Shown here: one piece after another, positions 44,244 through 54,000 of the stretch
Layout of the letters: every line of letters starts with the position of its first letter
How positions within the stretch are numbered: the stretch's first letter is position 1
Assembly (NCBI GenBank): GCA_963803845.1
Contig: CAWDNZ010000004.1
Coordinates: 186,001-250,000, forward strand
DNA length: 64,000 nucleotides
Source of the DNA: JABDIY01 sp963803845
Lineage (GTDB): Bacteria > Actinomycetota > Acidimicrobiia > Acidimicrobiales > SZUA-35
Reading direction: 5' to 3'
Made by a program: the position numbers and the translations under genes
Notes under the pieces: generated by a model
Databases searched by the model: none
Told to the model about the DNA's origin: nothing
Seen by the model: only the letters and a program-made list of their open reading frames with translations

Positions 44244-47029
44244 TGACCACAGCCACTGCTCCGACCGACGAGACCGCGGGCACCAACGCCAGTGAGGAGA
44301 CTCACTGGTTTCGAATGTCGGCCGTTGCGGCTTTGGAGGCGCAGCGGTCGTCGTTCGAAGGGCTGACCCTGGACGACGCCGAGCAACGTCTGGCCGAGTT
44401 CGGTGCGAACGAACTGATCGACAACGGCTCGAGCCACCCGTTGAAGATCATCTGGCAGCAGGTGTCATCGGTGATGGTGTTGATCCTCATCGGCGCAGCA
44501 CTGCTCTCGCTGGCCCTCGGCAAGTTCCTCGAAGCGGGCGCGATCGGCGCGATCGTCGTGCTGTTTACGCTCCTGGGCTTCTTCCAGGAGTACCGGGCCG
44601 AACGCGCCATCGCCGCGCTCCGCCAAATGTCGGTGCCGATCGTCAAGGTGCGTCGCGCCGGTCGCACGATGGAACTCCCGGCGGCGCAACTCGTACCCGG
44701 GGACATCGTGCAACTCGACGCTGGCACGGTGGTGCCGGCCGACCTCCGCCTCATCGAGGTCGCGAACCTTCGGATCGAAGAAGCCACGCTTACTGGTGAG
44801 TCCGTGCCGGTCGACAAACACACCGACTTGATCGACCGAACTGATGTCGCGCTTGGCGACCGTCGATGTTTGGCGTTCAGTGGGACACAGGTCTCGGCGG
44901 GGCGCGGTCTCGGGCTGGTCGTCGCCACCGGCATGAGGACCGAACTCGGCCGGATCGCCACGTTGCTGCAGAGTGTCAAGTCTGAATCGACGCCGTTGCA
45001 GGTGCGGCTCGATCGCGTCGGCAAACAGCTCGCCCTCGTCGGGGTCGTGGTCGCCGCGCTCGTCGTGGTGATGGGCGCGTTGGGAGGCGAGTCCGCGTCG
45101 GACCTGGTCCTCACGGCCATCAGTGTCGCGGTTGCGGTGATTCCGGAGGGTCTGCCCGCCGTGGTCACGTTCACGCTCGCGATCGGGGCGCAACGGATGC
45201 TGCGACGCGACGCGCTGATCCGCAAGCTCCCCGCAGTCGAGACGCTTGGTTCCGTGACGGTGATCTGCTCGGACAAGACAGGCACCCTCACCCAGAACAA
45301 GATGACGGTAACGACACTGCATGTGGAGGGCGTGCGCACGACCCTCGAGCCCGAAGCAGCGATCGACCTCGCGAGCTGCAACAGCTCGCAACGTCTGTTG
45401 GTCGCTGCGGTCGCCTTGTGCAACGACGGCGAAGGCGAACGCTCGGACGACGGCACATGGTCGCTGATCGGCGACCCGACCGAGACTGCGCTCCTCCAGC
45501 TCGCCGCGAACGCCGGCATCGACGTAAGGGCCCTTCGTGCGGCGGTTCCGAGGCTTGGCGAGAACCCGTTCGATTCGGGCCGCAAACGCATGAGCACGAT
45601 CCATGGGCCGATCGTTTCAGCGCCAGTGACTGACTCAGTGTTCGACGGCATCGACACCGCCCGCTCGTTCGCATTCACCAAGGGCGCAATCGACGGTCTC
45701 GTTGCCCACGCCGACCACATTCGAACCACCGACGGGATCGTCCCCCTGAACGACCAGCAGCGAGCTTCGCTGCTCGCAGCGAACGACGAGATGGCTGCTG
45801 CCGGGCTCCGTGTGCTCGGCGTCGCCTACCGTGACTTCACCGAACCGGCTGCGGCAACGACCGACATGGTCGCCGACGCCGAGACAATGCTCACGATCAT
45901 CGGCCTCGTCGGCATCATCGACCCCCCGCGCAGCGAAGTACGAAATGCGGTCACCGTGTGCCGCGCTGCGGGCATCCGGCCGGTGATGATCACCGGGGAC
46001 CATCCGCTCACCGCTAAGGCCATCGCCGAACAACTCGGGATAGCCACCGATGAGCGGGTGTTGACCGGACTCGATCTAGATCGGCTGAGCGACGCCGAGT
46101 TCGATATTGCAGCGTCGGAAGTCTCGGTGTTCGCGCGAGTGTCGCCCGAACACAAGCTCCGCATCGTCGGATCGCTCCAACGGCAGCATCAGGTCGTGGC
46201 GATGACCGGAGACGGCGTGAACGATGCGCCGGCGCTCAAGCAAGCCGACATCGGAGTGGCCATGGGCATCACGGGCACCGACGTCACCAAGGAAGCATCG
46301 GACATGGTGCTGCGCGACGACAACTTCGCGACCATCGTCGCAGCAGTCGAAGAAGGCCGGGTGATCTACGACAACCTGCGCCGCTTCGTCAGCTTCGCCG
46401 TGGCCGGCAACCTCGGCAAGATCATCGTCATGCTCGGCTGGCCCATCCCGTACCTACTCGCGGGAGGCGAACTCGACGCCGCCGTTGCGCTCCTCCCCCT
46501 CCAACTCCTGTGGCTCAACTTGATGACCGATGGCCTCCTCGGCCTGTCGATGGGCGTCGAGCCCGCCGAACGCCGCGTCATGCAACGCGCCCCACACCGA
46601 CCTGGTGCCAGTCTCTGGGCAGACGGGCTGGGACGCCAAACGATTTGGATCGGAGCGTTCATCGGCGCCGCCTCACTCGGCATCGGCTTCATCTATCGAG
46701 AGACCGGCCAAGCCGAATGGCAGACAATGATCTTCACCACCCTCGCATTCATGCAGGTCTTCCAAGCCTTCGGCACCCGCTCGCGCACTGAGTCACTCCG
46801 GGCCATCGGATTCACAAGCAACCGGGTGATGCTGGCCATCGCCTCATTCGTCGTCGCCCTCCAACTCGGGGCGCTCTACACGCCACTCAACGATTTCCTC
46901 GACCTCGACCCCCTGGGCGCGATTGACCTCACCATCTGTGCCAGCCTTGGCATCGGACTGCTGATCGTCCTTGAAGTCCACAAACACATTGCCCGCACGC
47001 CTCGCATCGGTGAGAGGCGTGCAAGCTGA
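44240..47029 (+). CDS. P2A-type cation-transporting ATPase, probable Mn2+/Ca2+ exporter
   Basis: 929 aa. Order: N-terminal cation ATPase domain, M4 motif VAVAVIPEGLP, phosphorylation site CSDKTGTLTQNKMT, hinge TGDGVNDAPALKQADIGVAM and six C-terminal membrane segments. The PEGLP motif places it with PacL/SERCA-like pumps. A manganese riboswitch upstream and start codon overlap with the htpX remnant suggest manganese export. Its ATG lies at 44240. Confidence 0.85.
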   Translation: MMTTATAPTDETAGTNASEETHWFRMSAVAALEAQRSSFEGLTLDDAEQRLAEFGANELIDNGSSHPLKIIWQQVSSVMVLILIGAALLSLALGKFLEAGAIGAIVVLFTLLGFFQEYRAERAIAALRQMSVPIVKVRRAGRTMELPAAQLVPGDIVQLDAGTVVPADLRLIEVANLRIEEATLTGESVPVDKHTDLIDRTDVALGDRRCLAFSGTQVSAGRGLGLVVATGMRTELGRIATLLQSVKSESTPLQVRLDRVGKQLALVGVVVAALVVVMGALGGESASDLVLTAISVAVAVIPEGLPAVVTFTLAIGAQRMLRRDALIRKLPAVETLGSVTVICSDKTGTLTQNKMTVTTLHVEGVRTTLEPEAAIDLASCNSSQRLLVAAVALCNDGEGERSDDGTWSLIGDPTETALLQLAANAGIDVRALRAAVPRLGENPFDSGRKRMSTIHGPIVSAPVTDSVFDGIDTARSFAFTKGAIDGLVAHADHIRTTDGIVPLNDQQRASLLAANDEMAAAGLRVLGVAYRDFTEPAAATTDMVADAETMLTIIGLVGIIDPPRSEVRNAVTVCRAAGIRPVMITGDHPLTAKAIAEQLGIATDERVLTGLDLDRLSDAEFDIAASEVSVFARVSPEHKLRIVGSLQRQHQVVAMTGDGVNDAPALKQADIGVAMGITGTDVTKEASDMVLRDDNFATIVAAVEEGRVIYDNLRRFVSFAVAGNLGKIIVMLGWPIPYLLAGGELDAAVALLPLQLLWLNLMTDGLLGLSMGVEPAERRVMQRAPHRPGASLWADGLGRQTIWIGAFIGAASLGIGFIYRETGQAEWQTMIFTTLAFMQVFQAFGTRSRTESLRAIGFTSNRVMLAIASFVVALQLGALYTPLNDFLDLDPLGAIDLTICASLGIGLLIVLEVHKHIARTPRIGERRAS

Positions 47030-47205
47030 CGAACGACCGTTTGGAGACACAAATCGGCGCGGCGACGCCGATCCGAATGTTCACTCCGCCACCAGGCACG
47101 GCGCCTCGAGATCCCGCCTTTCCTGACCAGGCTTGGCCGTGCGTGGCTGGGCCCACAATTCGGCCTGGATCCGGGCACCGAATCCACGCTCGCGCACAGA
47201 GGTGG

Positions 47206-48999
47206 TCAGCGGCGGACGCTGTCGAGGAGTGAGCGGCGGCGGGCACCGGGATAGACCTCGGAGAATTTCGCCTCGGCGGCGTTGGTGCCGATCATCACGA
47301 GCTCACCGCCGGCAGGGAGCGGCGCTCTGGCATCGGGGTTACCTGCGATCGTGCCGTCGTGTTCGATCGCCACCACGTTGCACTGTGTCCGCCGGTAGAC
47401 GTGCGCCTCGGCCAGTGTCTTACCGGCGAGCCGGGCGGGGATCGGCGTCCGGAAAAGGTTGAGGCCGTGGGCCACCAGCAGGGTCTCCTCGCCGCGAAAG
47501 TGGTTCCAGATCGCAGCCGAACCTGCTCCGGCATAGGACAGGACGGCGTCGGCGCCGGCCCGGTAGAGCGTCGACACGTTGCGGTTGAGCCTCGAGCGCG
47601 AGACGATGCGGGCGTCGGGTCGCAGGCCGCGACAGTACCGAGTGAGGTACACGTTGACGTTGTCGTCATGAGAGGTGATGTAGATCGAGTCTGCGTCAGC
47701 GAGTCCGGCCTCTTCGAGCACCTCACGGTCGGCGGCATCGCCTATGACGTAGCGGACGTCGGGCCGCTCCCGCTCGGCCAACTTCTCCACAATTGTGAAG
47801 TCCACTCCTTCGGCGCTGAGCGCACGGCCGATCGCGCGACCGACTCGACCCCCGCCGATGACCACGGCGCTCGTCGCAGCTGGCGAGTCGGTGGCGAGGG
47901 CACGGTCGAGCGCGGCGAGCTGCTCGGACGAAGCGGCCAGTAAGAGCACAGACGACTCCCTGAGTTCGGTTTCGGGGGTGGCCAACGAGAAGTCGCCTCG
48001 TTCCCAGACGCCGATGAGGCCGACACCGAACCGCTGCCGCAGCTTCGACTCGGCCAGCGTGTGTCCGACGAGGTCAGTGCCCGCCACGCCCGCTTCCGCG
48101 ATCTGGAGCCCGGCGAAGCTTCCGATCTGGTGACTCCTCCCGCCGAGTCCGAGGCCGCGAGCGGCCATCGCCGCTCCCAGGATTTCGCCGAGTTGTACTA
48201 CGTGGTCGGCCCCGGCGATTTCGAGGATGTCGACCGATGCCGGCGAGTTCGCGGTCGCGACGATCTGCACCCGCGGTGCGATCTCGCGCACGGTGAAGGC
48301 GATGTTGGTGTTGGTCTGGTCGTCCTGTGTCGCCACTACGGCGGCGGCTTGGGTGACCCGGGCCCGTTCGTAGGTCTGCGGGTCGTCGAGGTCGCCAACC
48401 ATGACCGTGCGACCCTCGTCGTGCATGCGCCCGGCGACGTCGATGTCCTCCACGATCACGACGTACGGCACCTCGGCATGCTCCGCCCGGTCGATCAACG
48501 CTTCCTCGACGGGACCCTTGGAGGTGACGATGACGTGGCCGTTGGTGGCCGGCGGCACCGACCGCGGCGCTCGTTGTCGGTCGCGTTCGTCCATCCATGG
48601 GATGAACACGAACTGGATAAACACGAACGGCAGCATCACCAACAGGAACGCCGAACCCGACAGTAGGACGACGACCGAGAAGATCCGTCCTGCGTCGGAC
48701 TCGAAGGTGATGTCACCGAAGCCCAACGTCGTCATGGTGGTGAGGGTCCAATAGACGCTCGTCGGCCATGAGAAGGAGCGGCTCTCTCGAGCCATGAGCT
48801 CGTGGAAGACGGCGCTGAACGTGGCCACCATCAGCACGAAGGCCATCGTGAGGACGAGGACGGTCTTGCGCCGCCGCCGCTGCGCAGATCGACGCGCCAA
48901 GAGCTGGGTGCGATCGGAACGCGGGTCAGCCGACGGCGCAGCGCTCGGGCGCACCCGCTGCGCCACCTGAGCCATCGTCGCGCCAAGCGCCTTCAGCAT
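47206..48999 (-). CDS. TrkA-type potassium channel protein
   Basis: 597 aa. Two membrane segments (about 45-65 and 100-125) flank a pore loop with the selectivity filter TLGFGD. Two RCK/TrkA-N and TrkA-C units follow (HVIVTSKGPVEEALIDRAEH; AVVIGGGRVGRAIGRALSAE). It resembles gated K+ channels of the Kch/MthK type. It lies 18 nt downstream of an XRE gene. Confidence 0.87.
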   Translation of the reverse strand: MLKALGATMAQVAQRVRPSAAPSADPRSDRTQLLARRSAQRRRRKTVLVLTMAFVLMVATFSAVFHELMARESRSFSWPTSVYWTLTTMTTLGFGDITFESDAGRIFSVVVLLSGSAFLLVMLPFVFIQFVFIPWMDERDRQRAPRSVPPATNGHVIVTSKGPVEEALIDRAEHAEVPYVVIVEDIDVAGRMHDEGRTVMVGDLDDPQTYERARVTQAAAVVATQDDQTNTNIAFTVREIAPRVQIVATANSPASVDILEIAGADHVVQLGEILGAAMAARGLGLGGRSHQIGSFAGLQIAEAGVAGTDLVGHTLAESKLRQRFGVGLIGVWERGDFSLATPETELRESSVLLLAASSEQLAALDRALATDSPAATSAVVIGGGRVGRAIGRALSAEGVDFTIVEKLAERERPDVRYVIGDAADREVLEEAGLADADSIYITSHDDNVNVYLTRYCRGLRPDARIVSRSRLNRNVSTLYRAGADAVLSYAGAGSAAIWNHFRGEETLLVAHGLNLFRTPIPARLAGKTLAEAHVYRRTQCNVVAIEHDGTIAGNPDARAPLPAGGELVMIGTNAAEAKFSEVYPGARRRSLLDSVRR

Positions 49000-49017
49000 G
49001 ATCGCTCGACATCGAGG

Positions 49018-49335
49018 TCAGGCGGCATCAGACACCAGGCAGTAGCCCTGCCGACGCAATCGTTCCGTGGTCGCGTCGTCGAGCGTTGCTTCCCACTCGG
49101 CCAGTACGGCATCGTGGTCGTCGGCTTCGACGACCTCCAAACGGAGATCCATCCCGGCGCGGCGCAACATCGACAACAACGTTGGAAGAGTTGGTTGCCG
49201 CTTTCCCGACTCGTAGGCAGACAGCGTCGGCTGCGCCACGCCGATCAGGTCGGCGAACGCCCGCTGCGTGAGACCCGCTCGCGTCCTGGCCAGACGGAGC
49301 AGTGCCCCTGCGAATTGATCGTCGATGGCGTTCAT
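49018..49335 (-). CDS. XRE family helix-turn-helix regulator
   Basis: 105 aa with a clear Cro/CI helix-turn-helix (TRAGLTQRAFADLIGVAQPT LSAYESGKRQPTL). A 10-bp palindrome CGCTATAGCG (49337-49346) overlaps the promoter and lies one base upstream of the ATG, suggesting autoregulation. Transcription is expected to begin at or near the ATG, so leaderless. The potassium channel gene follows in the same direction. Confidence 0.82.
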   Translation of the reverse strand: MNAIDDQFAGALLRLARTRAGLTQRAFADLIGVAQPTLSAYESGKRQPTLPTLLSMLRRAGMDLRLEVVEADDHDAVLAEWEATLDDATTERLRRQGYCLVSDAA

Positions 49336-49336
49336 T

Positions 49337-49375
49337 CGCTATAGCGTATCGTCTATCATCCAAACCCTCAAGGGG
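49337..49375 (-). promoter_or_regulatory. Promoter and operator of the XRE gene
   Basis: On the minus strand TTGAGG, 17-nt spacer, TACGCT, then 7 nt to the ATG. The perfect palindrome CGCTATAGCG overlaps the -10 element, as for an autorepressor. Confidence 0.55.
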
Positions 49376-49557
49376 CCTTATTGCCTCGGCCGGTCTGGAG
49401 CTACGTGAGCGAGGCTGCGTGCCAGTCAACCCACGCAGCTCGATCGGCTGACACTTGGAGGCCCGGCGGCCGGTCACTGCTGCCGCCACTTGACCAGACC
49501 CGTCGACCAGGAGCCGTTGGGGGTGGTCCGTTAGAAGTCTGGCCTCAGAACGACGAA

Positions 49558-49585
49558 GCCCTGGCCAGCAAAAGCTGACCAGGGC
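49558..49585 (-). terminator. Hairpin downstream of tRNA-fMet
   Basis: Arms GCCCTGGCCAGC / GCTGACCAGGGC with one mismatch and loop AAAA, 9 nt beyond the tRNA 3' end. Confidence 0.7.
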
Positions 49586-49593
49586 CTCTGTAG

Positions 49594-49667
<74 letters not shown>

Positions 49668-49796
49668 TCGAGTGGACTAATAATCATAACTTAGTCATCA
49701 GGGTTCGCCAACCCAAGGTGACGCTGGCCATGATCCACGATCGTTGTGGCGAAGAATAGGTCTTCGGGCCCTGAGCCTTTAGACCACCTAGCCAGG

Positions 49797-50207
49797 TCAG
49801 ACTGGCAACTGAGAGGAAGCACTGCCGGGTCCGGCTGACCCGGCCAGTTGGGCCAGGAATCCCTCTGGATTCTCGAGGCTCACATACAAGGTCCGCAGTC
49901 GAATTGGATACCCCATGACCCGGGCCGGCGCTGGGGGGTCGAACTCTATGGTCACGATCCCGCTGACCGAGCCGTTGACCAGCCAGGAGCCCCGCCATCC
50001 GTGCACGCCGATTCCCCCGTATTTGTTGCTGTCAGCGAAGGCGCGAACGATTGACGCACGGTCGATCCTGGCCCTAAACGCCCAGCCCATCCGCACCCGC
50101 ACCGTCGTGCGATCGATCTCCACCCGGGAGCGGGACGGGCCCATGCCGAGGATCACGAGCAGCGGCTTCCAAAACCCGAATCGGATCGGAAATACGTCAT
50201 CGACCAT
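49797..50207 (-). CDS. Hypothetical protein, PH-like
   Basis: 136 aa, mainly beta strands with a hydrophobic helix (FPIRFGFWKPLLVILGMGPS; DRTTVRVRMGWAFRARIDRA; VTIEFDPPAPARVMGYPIRL). The strand pattern resembles small bacterial PH-like domain proteins seen in mycobacteria. Function unknown. Confidence 0.55.
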   Translation of the reverse strand: MVDDVFPIRFGFWKPLLVILGMGPSRSRVEIDRTTVRVRMGWAFRARIDRASIVRAFADSNKYGGIGVHGWRGSWLVNGSVSGIVTIEFDPPAPARVMGYPIRLRTLYVSLENPEGFLAQLAGSAGPGSASSQLPV

Positions 50208-50325
50208 GCCATAGATCGTCGCACTCGAGCACCGGGCTGACGAATCACGCCTCCACCGGTGGCCGTCTTGTTCGGTAGACCGGCACTAGATAGACCGGTC
50301 GCCGTGGGGCTGCTCTACTGGCTTC

Positions 50326-50612
50326 ATGAGTGACAACCTTCGCAACTACACCCAAGCCCCTTCGGGCCGTCGTCACTGGATGAGTCGTTGCCCATCATGA
50401 CGATGGATCTGACAACCCACACCTGGGACATCGCCAAGGCCACCGGTCAGGATCCGGTGATTCCTGCCGAACTCGCTGCGGCTGCCTACCGCGGGATACA
50501 GGGATTCGGCGATGCTGCCCGAGCCCCGGGACTCTTCGCCGATGAGGTGGTGGTTTCCGACGACGCAGACATGGTCGCAAAGATGGCTGCCATGGCTGGT
50601 CGTCAGCCATAG
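50326..50612 (+). pseudogene. TIGR03086-like gene with its middle deleted
   Basis: ATG 50326 reads MSDNLRNYTQA, the exact type of N-terminus seen in TIGR03086-like proteins, then a nonsense tail to 50400. In another frame, from about 50397, the C-terminus is present: MTMDLTTHTWDIAKATGQDP and RGIQGFGDAARAPGLFADE. Roughly 110 residues in between are missing. Two direct TAGACCGG repeats precede the start. Confidence 0.65.
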
Positions 50613-50661
50613 CCGCCAGTGTCTCGGTGCACTTGGCGGGATCAAAACAAGTCAGGATGAC

Positions 50662-51024
50662 ATGAGTTCATCAACCGATAGAGCGCTCGTCTCCCCGGAA
50701 CCACCCATAACAACGAGCTCGCTCCCCACTGCATTCGCACGTCGCCTCCTCGCCACCGACTCCCTCACCGACCTGGGCCGATTCGCAGCCATCTTCGTCG
50801 TATTCTTCGGTCTCGATCGAGCCACGGATAGCCTTTTCCGGACCGACTCCCCAGTCTCAGGCGGTGTCCCGAGCCGCCTCGAGCCTCGGCCCCTTAGCGC
50901 CGTCGAGCTGGCCTGCCTTCACATCACGGAGGAATTCGAGCTGCATCTGAGCGGACGCCTTGGGTCGCTCAATCATCGGTACGTGCCCGGTCTCCTCCAT
51001 GATTTCGCAACGATTATTAGGTAG
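50662..51024 (+). CDS. Possible hypothetical protein overlapping the hydrolase gene
   Basis: A frame from ATG 50662 (AGGA upstream) encodes FARRLLATDSLTDLGRFAAI FVVFFGLD, a hydrophobic N-terminal stretch. The last 50 codons are antisense to the alpha/beta hydrolase 3' end, so at most the N-terminal half is genuine. Not recognised. Confidence 0.25.
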   Translation: MSSSTDRALVSPEPPITTSSLPTAFARRLLATDSLTDLGRFAAIFVVFFGLDRATDSLFRTDSPVSGGVPSRLEPRPLSAVELACLHITEEFELHLSGRLGSLNHRYVPGLLHDFATIIR

Positions 51025-51834
51025 CCCAGCCGAGAGGGCAGCTGCGATGGACACGTCCAAGATTTGATCCTGACGGCCCCAGATGATGAGCGTCGGAGTG
51101 TGAATTCGGCCCAGTTGATCGTCTAAGGCCGCGTGCCGCTCGACATCTAGGATGTCAAACACGGCCTCCAAGTGTGCTTCCCGCTCTTTCGCCCGCTCGA
51201 GGTAGACCTGCTTGAATCGGCGGGGTGCAGGAGGCGGTTTGTGCATCGTCAGCCTCAGTAGCCGGTCGATGTCTTCTGGCTGACGAGCCAACAATTGCCG
51301 CTCGCCCCGATCGACCCCGAGCTCGAATGCGTTCTTGTAGTGCGGGGTAACCCCGGCCGCGTCGATCAGCGTCATCGTGGACAGCGAGGACGGATAGGCA
51401 AGTGCATACCGAAGGGCGATCACCCCTCCCATCGAGTTTCCGACCAGATGACAACGTTCGACGCCTAAAGCTCCGAGGAAGCGATTGAGCCGATCGGCCT
51501 GGGCTGACGTCGAATAGTCAGACTCTGGGTCGATGGCACTCTCACCGAAGCCTGGGAGGTCAGGGCATACCAAGTGAACACGTTTCCTGAGGTACCAGGC
51601 CCAGAGAAGCCAGTTGTCCTTGTCCGCCCCGAATCCGTGGAGCAGCACCATGGTCTCGGCGTCGGCTCGTCTTCCTTCCAAATACGTCCAAACGATGCCA
51701 TCGACGGTGATGGTCTTCTTTTGAAGACCAACGACCTTGTGGGCGGTGGCGCGGAGAAAATCAAGAAGTCGACCAGGAAACACGAAATAGGTGAGGAATC
51801 CAAGGACGATGGCAAGAATCGGAAGAGCAGTCAC
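50857..51834 (-). CDS. Alpha/beta hydrolase, N-terminal membrane anchor
   Basis: 325 aa from GTG 51834. An N-terminal anchor (LPILAIVLGFLTYFVF) precedes the alpha/beta hydrolase core: MVLLHGFGADKDNW, nucleophile elbow GNSMGG (Ser), Asp in IIWGRQDQILD and His in ETGHVPMIE. Likely an esterase or carbon-carbon hydrolase. The frame extends to 51954 but that part is not hydrolase-like. Confidence 0.82.
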   Translation of the reverse strand: MTALPILAIVLGFLTYFVFPGRLLDFLRATAHKVVGLQKKTITVDGIVWTYLEGRRADAETMVLLHGFGADKDNWLLWAWYLRKRVHLVCPDLPGFGESAIDPESDYSTSAQADRLNRFLGALGVERCHLVGNSMGGVIALRYALAYPSSLSTMTLIDAAGVTPHYKNAFELGVDRGERQLLARQPEDIDRLLRLTMHKPPPAPRRFKQVYLERAKEREAHLEAVFDILDVERHAALDDQLGRIHTPTLIIWGRQDQILDVSIAAALSAGLPNNRCEIMEETGHVPMIERPKASAQMQLEFLRDVKAGQLDGAKGPRLEAARDTA

Positions 51835-51975
51835 AGGGCCACAAGCCTCGCCGCCGTCCCGTGCGCTTACAACACAAGAGCCTGCTGAAAATGATCTGCA
51901 CCTCGATGCAGGACTCCGTCGGCCACAGAATGTGGCGGCCGAATCGGCCCGCACTTACCGCTCAATACGAGATGC

Positions 51976-52368
51976 TCACCCACCAGTGGCGGCATGCATT
52001 GGCGCCCAGTAGTTGTCGTGCCAGCCCTGGGCGAGGTGCTCGCCTTCACCGTCGGGGAAGCCGGAATGGTCGAGCGTGACCCTGCTCCCCTCGCCGTCGG
52101 CTTCGATGTCGAATCGCACAAGCGAATAGGCACCCGGCTCCCACGGACCGGGCCGCCAAGCCTGCACCACTCGTTCACCGGCAACCGCCTCGATAGTCTG
52201 GCCGGTAATGGCACCGCCAAAGAGCGAGATCGACCCACCAGCGGCCGAATCGATTTCAGCTGGCGCTCCCCCTGTCATGGAACTGAACTTCTCCGAGTCT
52301 GTCAGCAGCTCGAAGATTGCCTGCGGTGTGGCCTTGAAGGTTTCGGTTTGACGAATGCGACTCGACAT
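51976..52368 (-). CDS. SRPBCC (AHSA1/START-like) protein
   Basis: 130 aa from ATG 52368 with AAGGAGC upstream. Begins ETFKATPQAIFELLTDSEKF and has the hydrophobic-cavity pattern IEAVAGERVVQAWRPGPWEP. Divergent from an ArsR gene, with a second SRPBCC gene on the other side. Ligand unknown. Confidence 0.8.
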   Translation of the reverse strand: MSSRIRQTETFKATPQAIFELLTDSEKFSSMTGGAPAEIDSAAGGSISLFGGAITGQTIEAVAGERVVQAWRPGPWEPGAYSLVRFDIEADGEGSRVTLDHSGFPDGEGEHLAQGWHDNYWAPMHAATGG

Positions 52369-52389
52369 TGTTTGCTCCTTGCAATTGTT

Positions 52390-52401
52390 AACCACTTGGT
52401 T
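52390..52401. promoter_or_regulatory. ArsR operator candidate
   Basis: AACCA-CT-TGGTT palindrome in the 53-bp gap between the divergent SRPBCC and ArsR genes, matching the short dyads bound by ArsR-type repressors. Confidence 0.5.
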
Positions 52402-52421
52402 TTATATTGATAACCGAGCCT

Positions 52422-52766
52422 ATGTCAACACAAACTGCAACTGACGACGATCTGGACACCATCTTCATGGCACTGTCCAACCGGACCCGCCGCAGCATGC
52501 TTCTCAGGCTTGGTCACGGCCCCACCACCGTCTCCAACCTGGCCGAGCCATTTGCCATGTCGCTCCCCGGAGCATCGAAGCATGTCCGAGTTCTGGAGGA
52601 TGCCGGCCTGGTCCGGCGCGAGATCGATGGTCGAATTCATCGCTGTTCCTTGAACCCAGCGCCGTTGGAGCAGGCCGACGCTTGGCTAACGGAGAATCGC
52701 AAATTCTGGAAACAGCAACTCTCGTCACTGGCCGACCACTTCGGCGAAAGCGAAAACCATGACTGA
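52422..52766 (+). CDS. ArsR family winged-helix regulator
   Basis: 114 aa from ATG 52422. The fold is typical (LDTIFMALSNRTRRSMLLRL; MSLPGASKHVRVLEDAGLVR). No metal-binding cysteine set is visible, so it belongs to the non-metal group that accompanies SRPBCC genes. Its stop overlaps the next SRPBCC start. Confidence 0.85.
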   Translation: MSTQTATDDDLDTIFMALSNRTRRSMLLRLGHGPTTVSNLAEPFAMSLPGASKHVRVLEDAGLVRREIDGRIHRCSLNPAPLEQADAWLTENRKFWKQQLSSLADHFGESENHD

Positions 52767-53211
52767 CAACGGACACCAACTGTTGATCGACCAGTACATA
52801 CCGGCCCCCAGGCAAGCCGTGTTCGACGCTTGGACAACAGCGTCGGAACTTTGTCAGTGGTGGGGCCCTCCCGGCGGCTCGTGCTCGGAAGCGAAGATCG
52901 ATCTTCGCGTCGGAGGCCGCTATTTGATCCGAAACGAACTCGCCGACGGGTCGACAGTGGTTATCGAGGGCGAGTTCCTGGAGATCGACGAACCGGAAAG
53001 CCTCACCTACTCCTGGTCGATCGATCCCACGTCGCCGCATCGGGAAACGGTCGTCGCTCGTTTCGATGACCACAGAGGTGGCACGATGGTCAGCCTGACC
53101 CACAGCAGGATTACAAGCGATGCCGTCGCAGAGGGTCACCGTCAAGGCTGGAATTCATGCCTCTCCGGCCTCGTGTCCCACCTCGCCGACGCGGCCCAAC
53201 GCTTGCGCTAA
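52759..53211 (+). CDS. SRPBCC (AHSA1-type) protein
   Basis: 150 aa. AHSA1 pattern: IPAPRQAVFDAWTTASELCQ WW, GRYLIRNELADGS, DHRGGTMVSLTH. Overlaps the ArsR gene by 8 nt and is presumably co-translated. The ArsR-SRPBCC pairing is common, often for toxin or lipid binding; ligand unknown. Confidence 0.82.
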   Translation: MTDNGHQLLIDQYIPAPRQAVFDAWTTASELCQWWGPPGGSCSEAKIDLRVGGRYLIRNELADGSTVVIEGEFLEIDEPESLTYSWSIDPTSPHRETVVARFDDHRGGTMVSLTHSRITSDAVAEGHRQGWNSCLSGLVSHLADAAQRLR

Positions 53212-53277
53212 CGGCTCGATCACTACTCCGTGGAATTAGCGCCGGGGAAGGTTCACGGCGCGGAGCGGGTTCCCTGA

Positions 53278-54000
53278 TTGATGCGATCCCTTACCACCGC
53301 CAAGCTCGGTAGGGCCGGTGCGCTGCTTTCACAGTATGGGAGTTGGATCGCCTGTTGCCTGGGCCGAGGTCAACGCGCTCCACTGGGCACGGGCGACGTA
53401 GACCAACTGGTTGAAGACTTCGGCGAGTCGCAGTTCGCTGGCGGCATGTTCGTGTTCCGCAGCGGCGACCCAGCAGCACGAATCCATGTGGTCCGCAAGG
53501 GCACCGTGGAACTCTCTCGCGTGATCAACGGGCGGCGGGTGTCGCTCCAGATCTTGCGGCCCGGCGATGTGTTCGGCGATGTGCCCGCCTTCCTTGGTGA
53601 GCCCGAACCGTTCGACGCTCGGGCACTAGAAGACTGCGCCATCCTCTCCCTCGATGTCGACTCGCTGTTCGACATGCTCAAGACCCGCCCCCGGGTCGCC
53701 CAGCGCTGGATCGTGTCGTTGGCCGAACGGATGGCCGGCCTGCAACACCGGCTTGGCGATCTCCTCGCCGGTGGCCTCGAAGCCCAGTTGGCTTCGCTCC
53801 TGCTACGAGAAAGCGGTAACGAGAGCCGAATCAATCTGACCCAGGATCAACTGGCCGAGATGCTCGGAGCGGCCCGCACCAGCGTGCAACGGGTGCTCAA
53901 GCAACTGGAGCAGGACGGCCTGATTCAGCTCGGCTACCGCCGCATCGAAGTGGTGGACGGTCCGGGACTAGCCGTCGTGGCTGGCTCCCCCACCGCCTGA
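53278..54000 (+). CDS. Crp/Fnr family transcription regulator
   Basis: 240 aa: cyclic-nucleotide-type beta roll (GMFVFRSGDPAARIHVVRKG; ILRPGDVFGDVPAFLGE) and a C-terminal winged helix (LTQDQLAEMLGAARTSVQRV). The cysteine set of FNR is absent (only the pair in WIACCLG). It is followed by two paralogous membrane proteins and a copper ATPase, which may be its targets. Confidence 0.87.
   Translation: MMRSLTTAKLGRAGALLSQYGSWIACCLGRGQRAPLGTGDVDQLVEDFGESQFAGGMFVFRSGDPAARIHVVRKGTVELSRVINGRRVSLQILRPGDVFGDVPAFLGEPEPFDARALEDCAILSLDVDSLFDMLKTRPRVAQRWIVSLAERMAGLQHRLGDLLAGGLEAQLASLLLRESGNESRINLTQDQLAEMLGAARTSVQRVLKQLEQDGLIQLGYRRIEVVDGPGLAVVAGSPTA

Noticed and set aside
42657..49593. Integrase gene within the putative tRNA-fMet island
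   Set aside because: Looked for tyrosine and serine recombinase motifs on both strands of this stretch; none seen.
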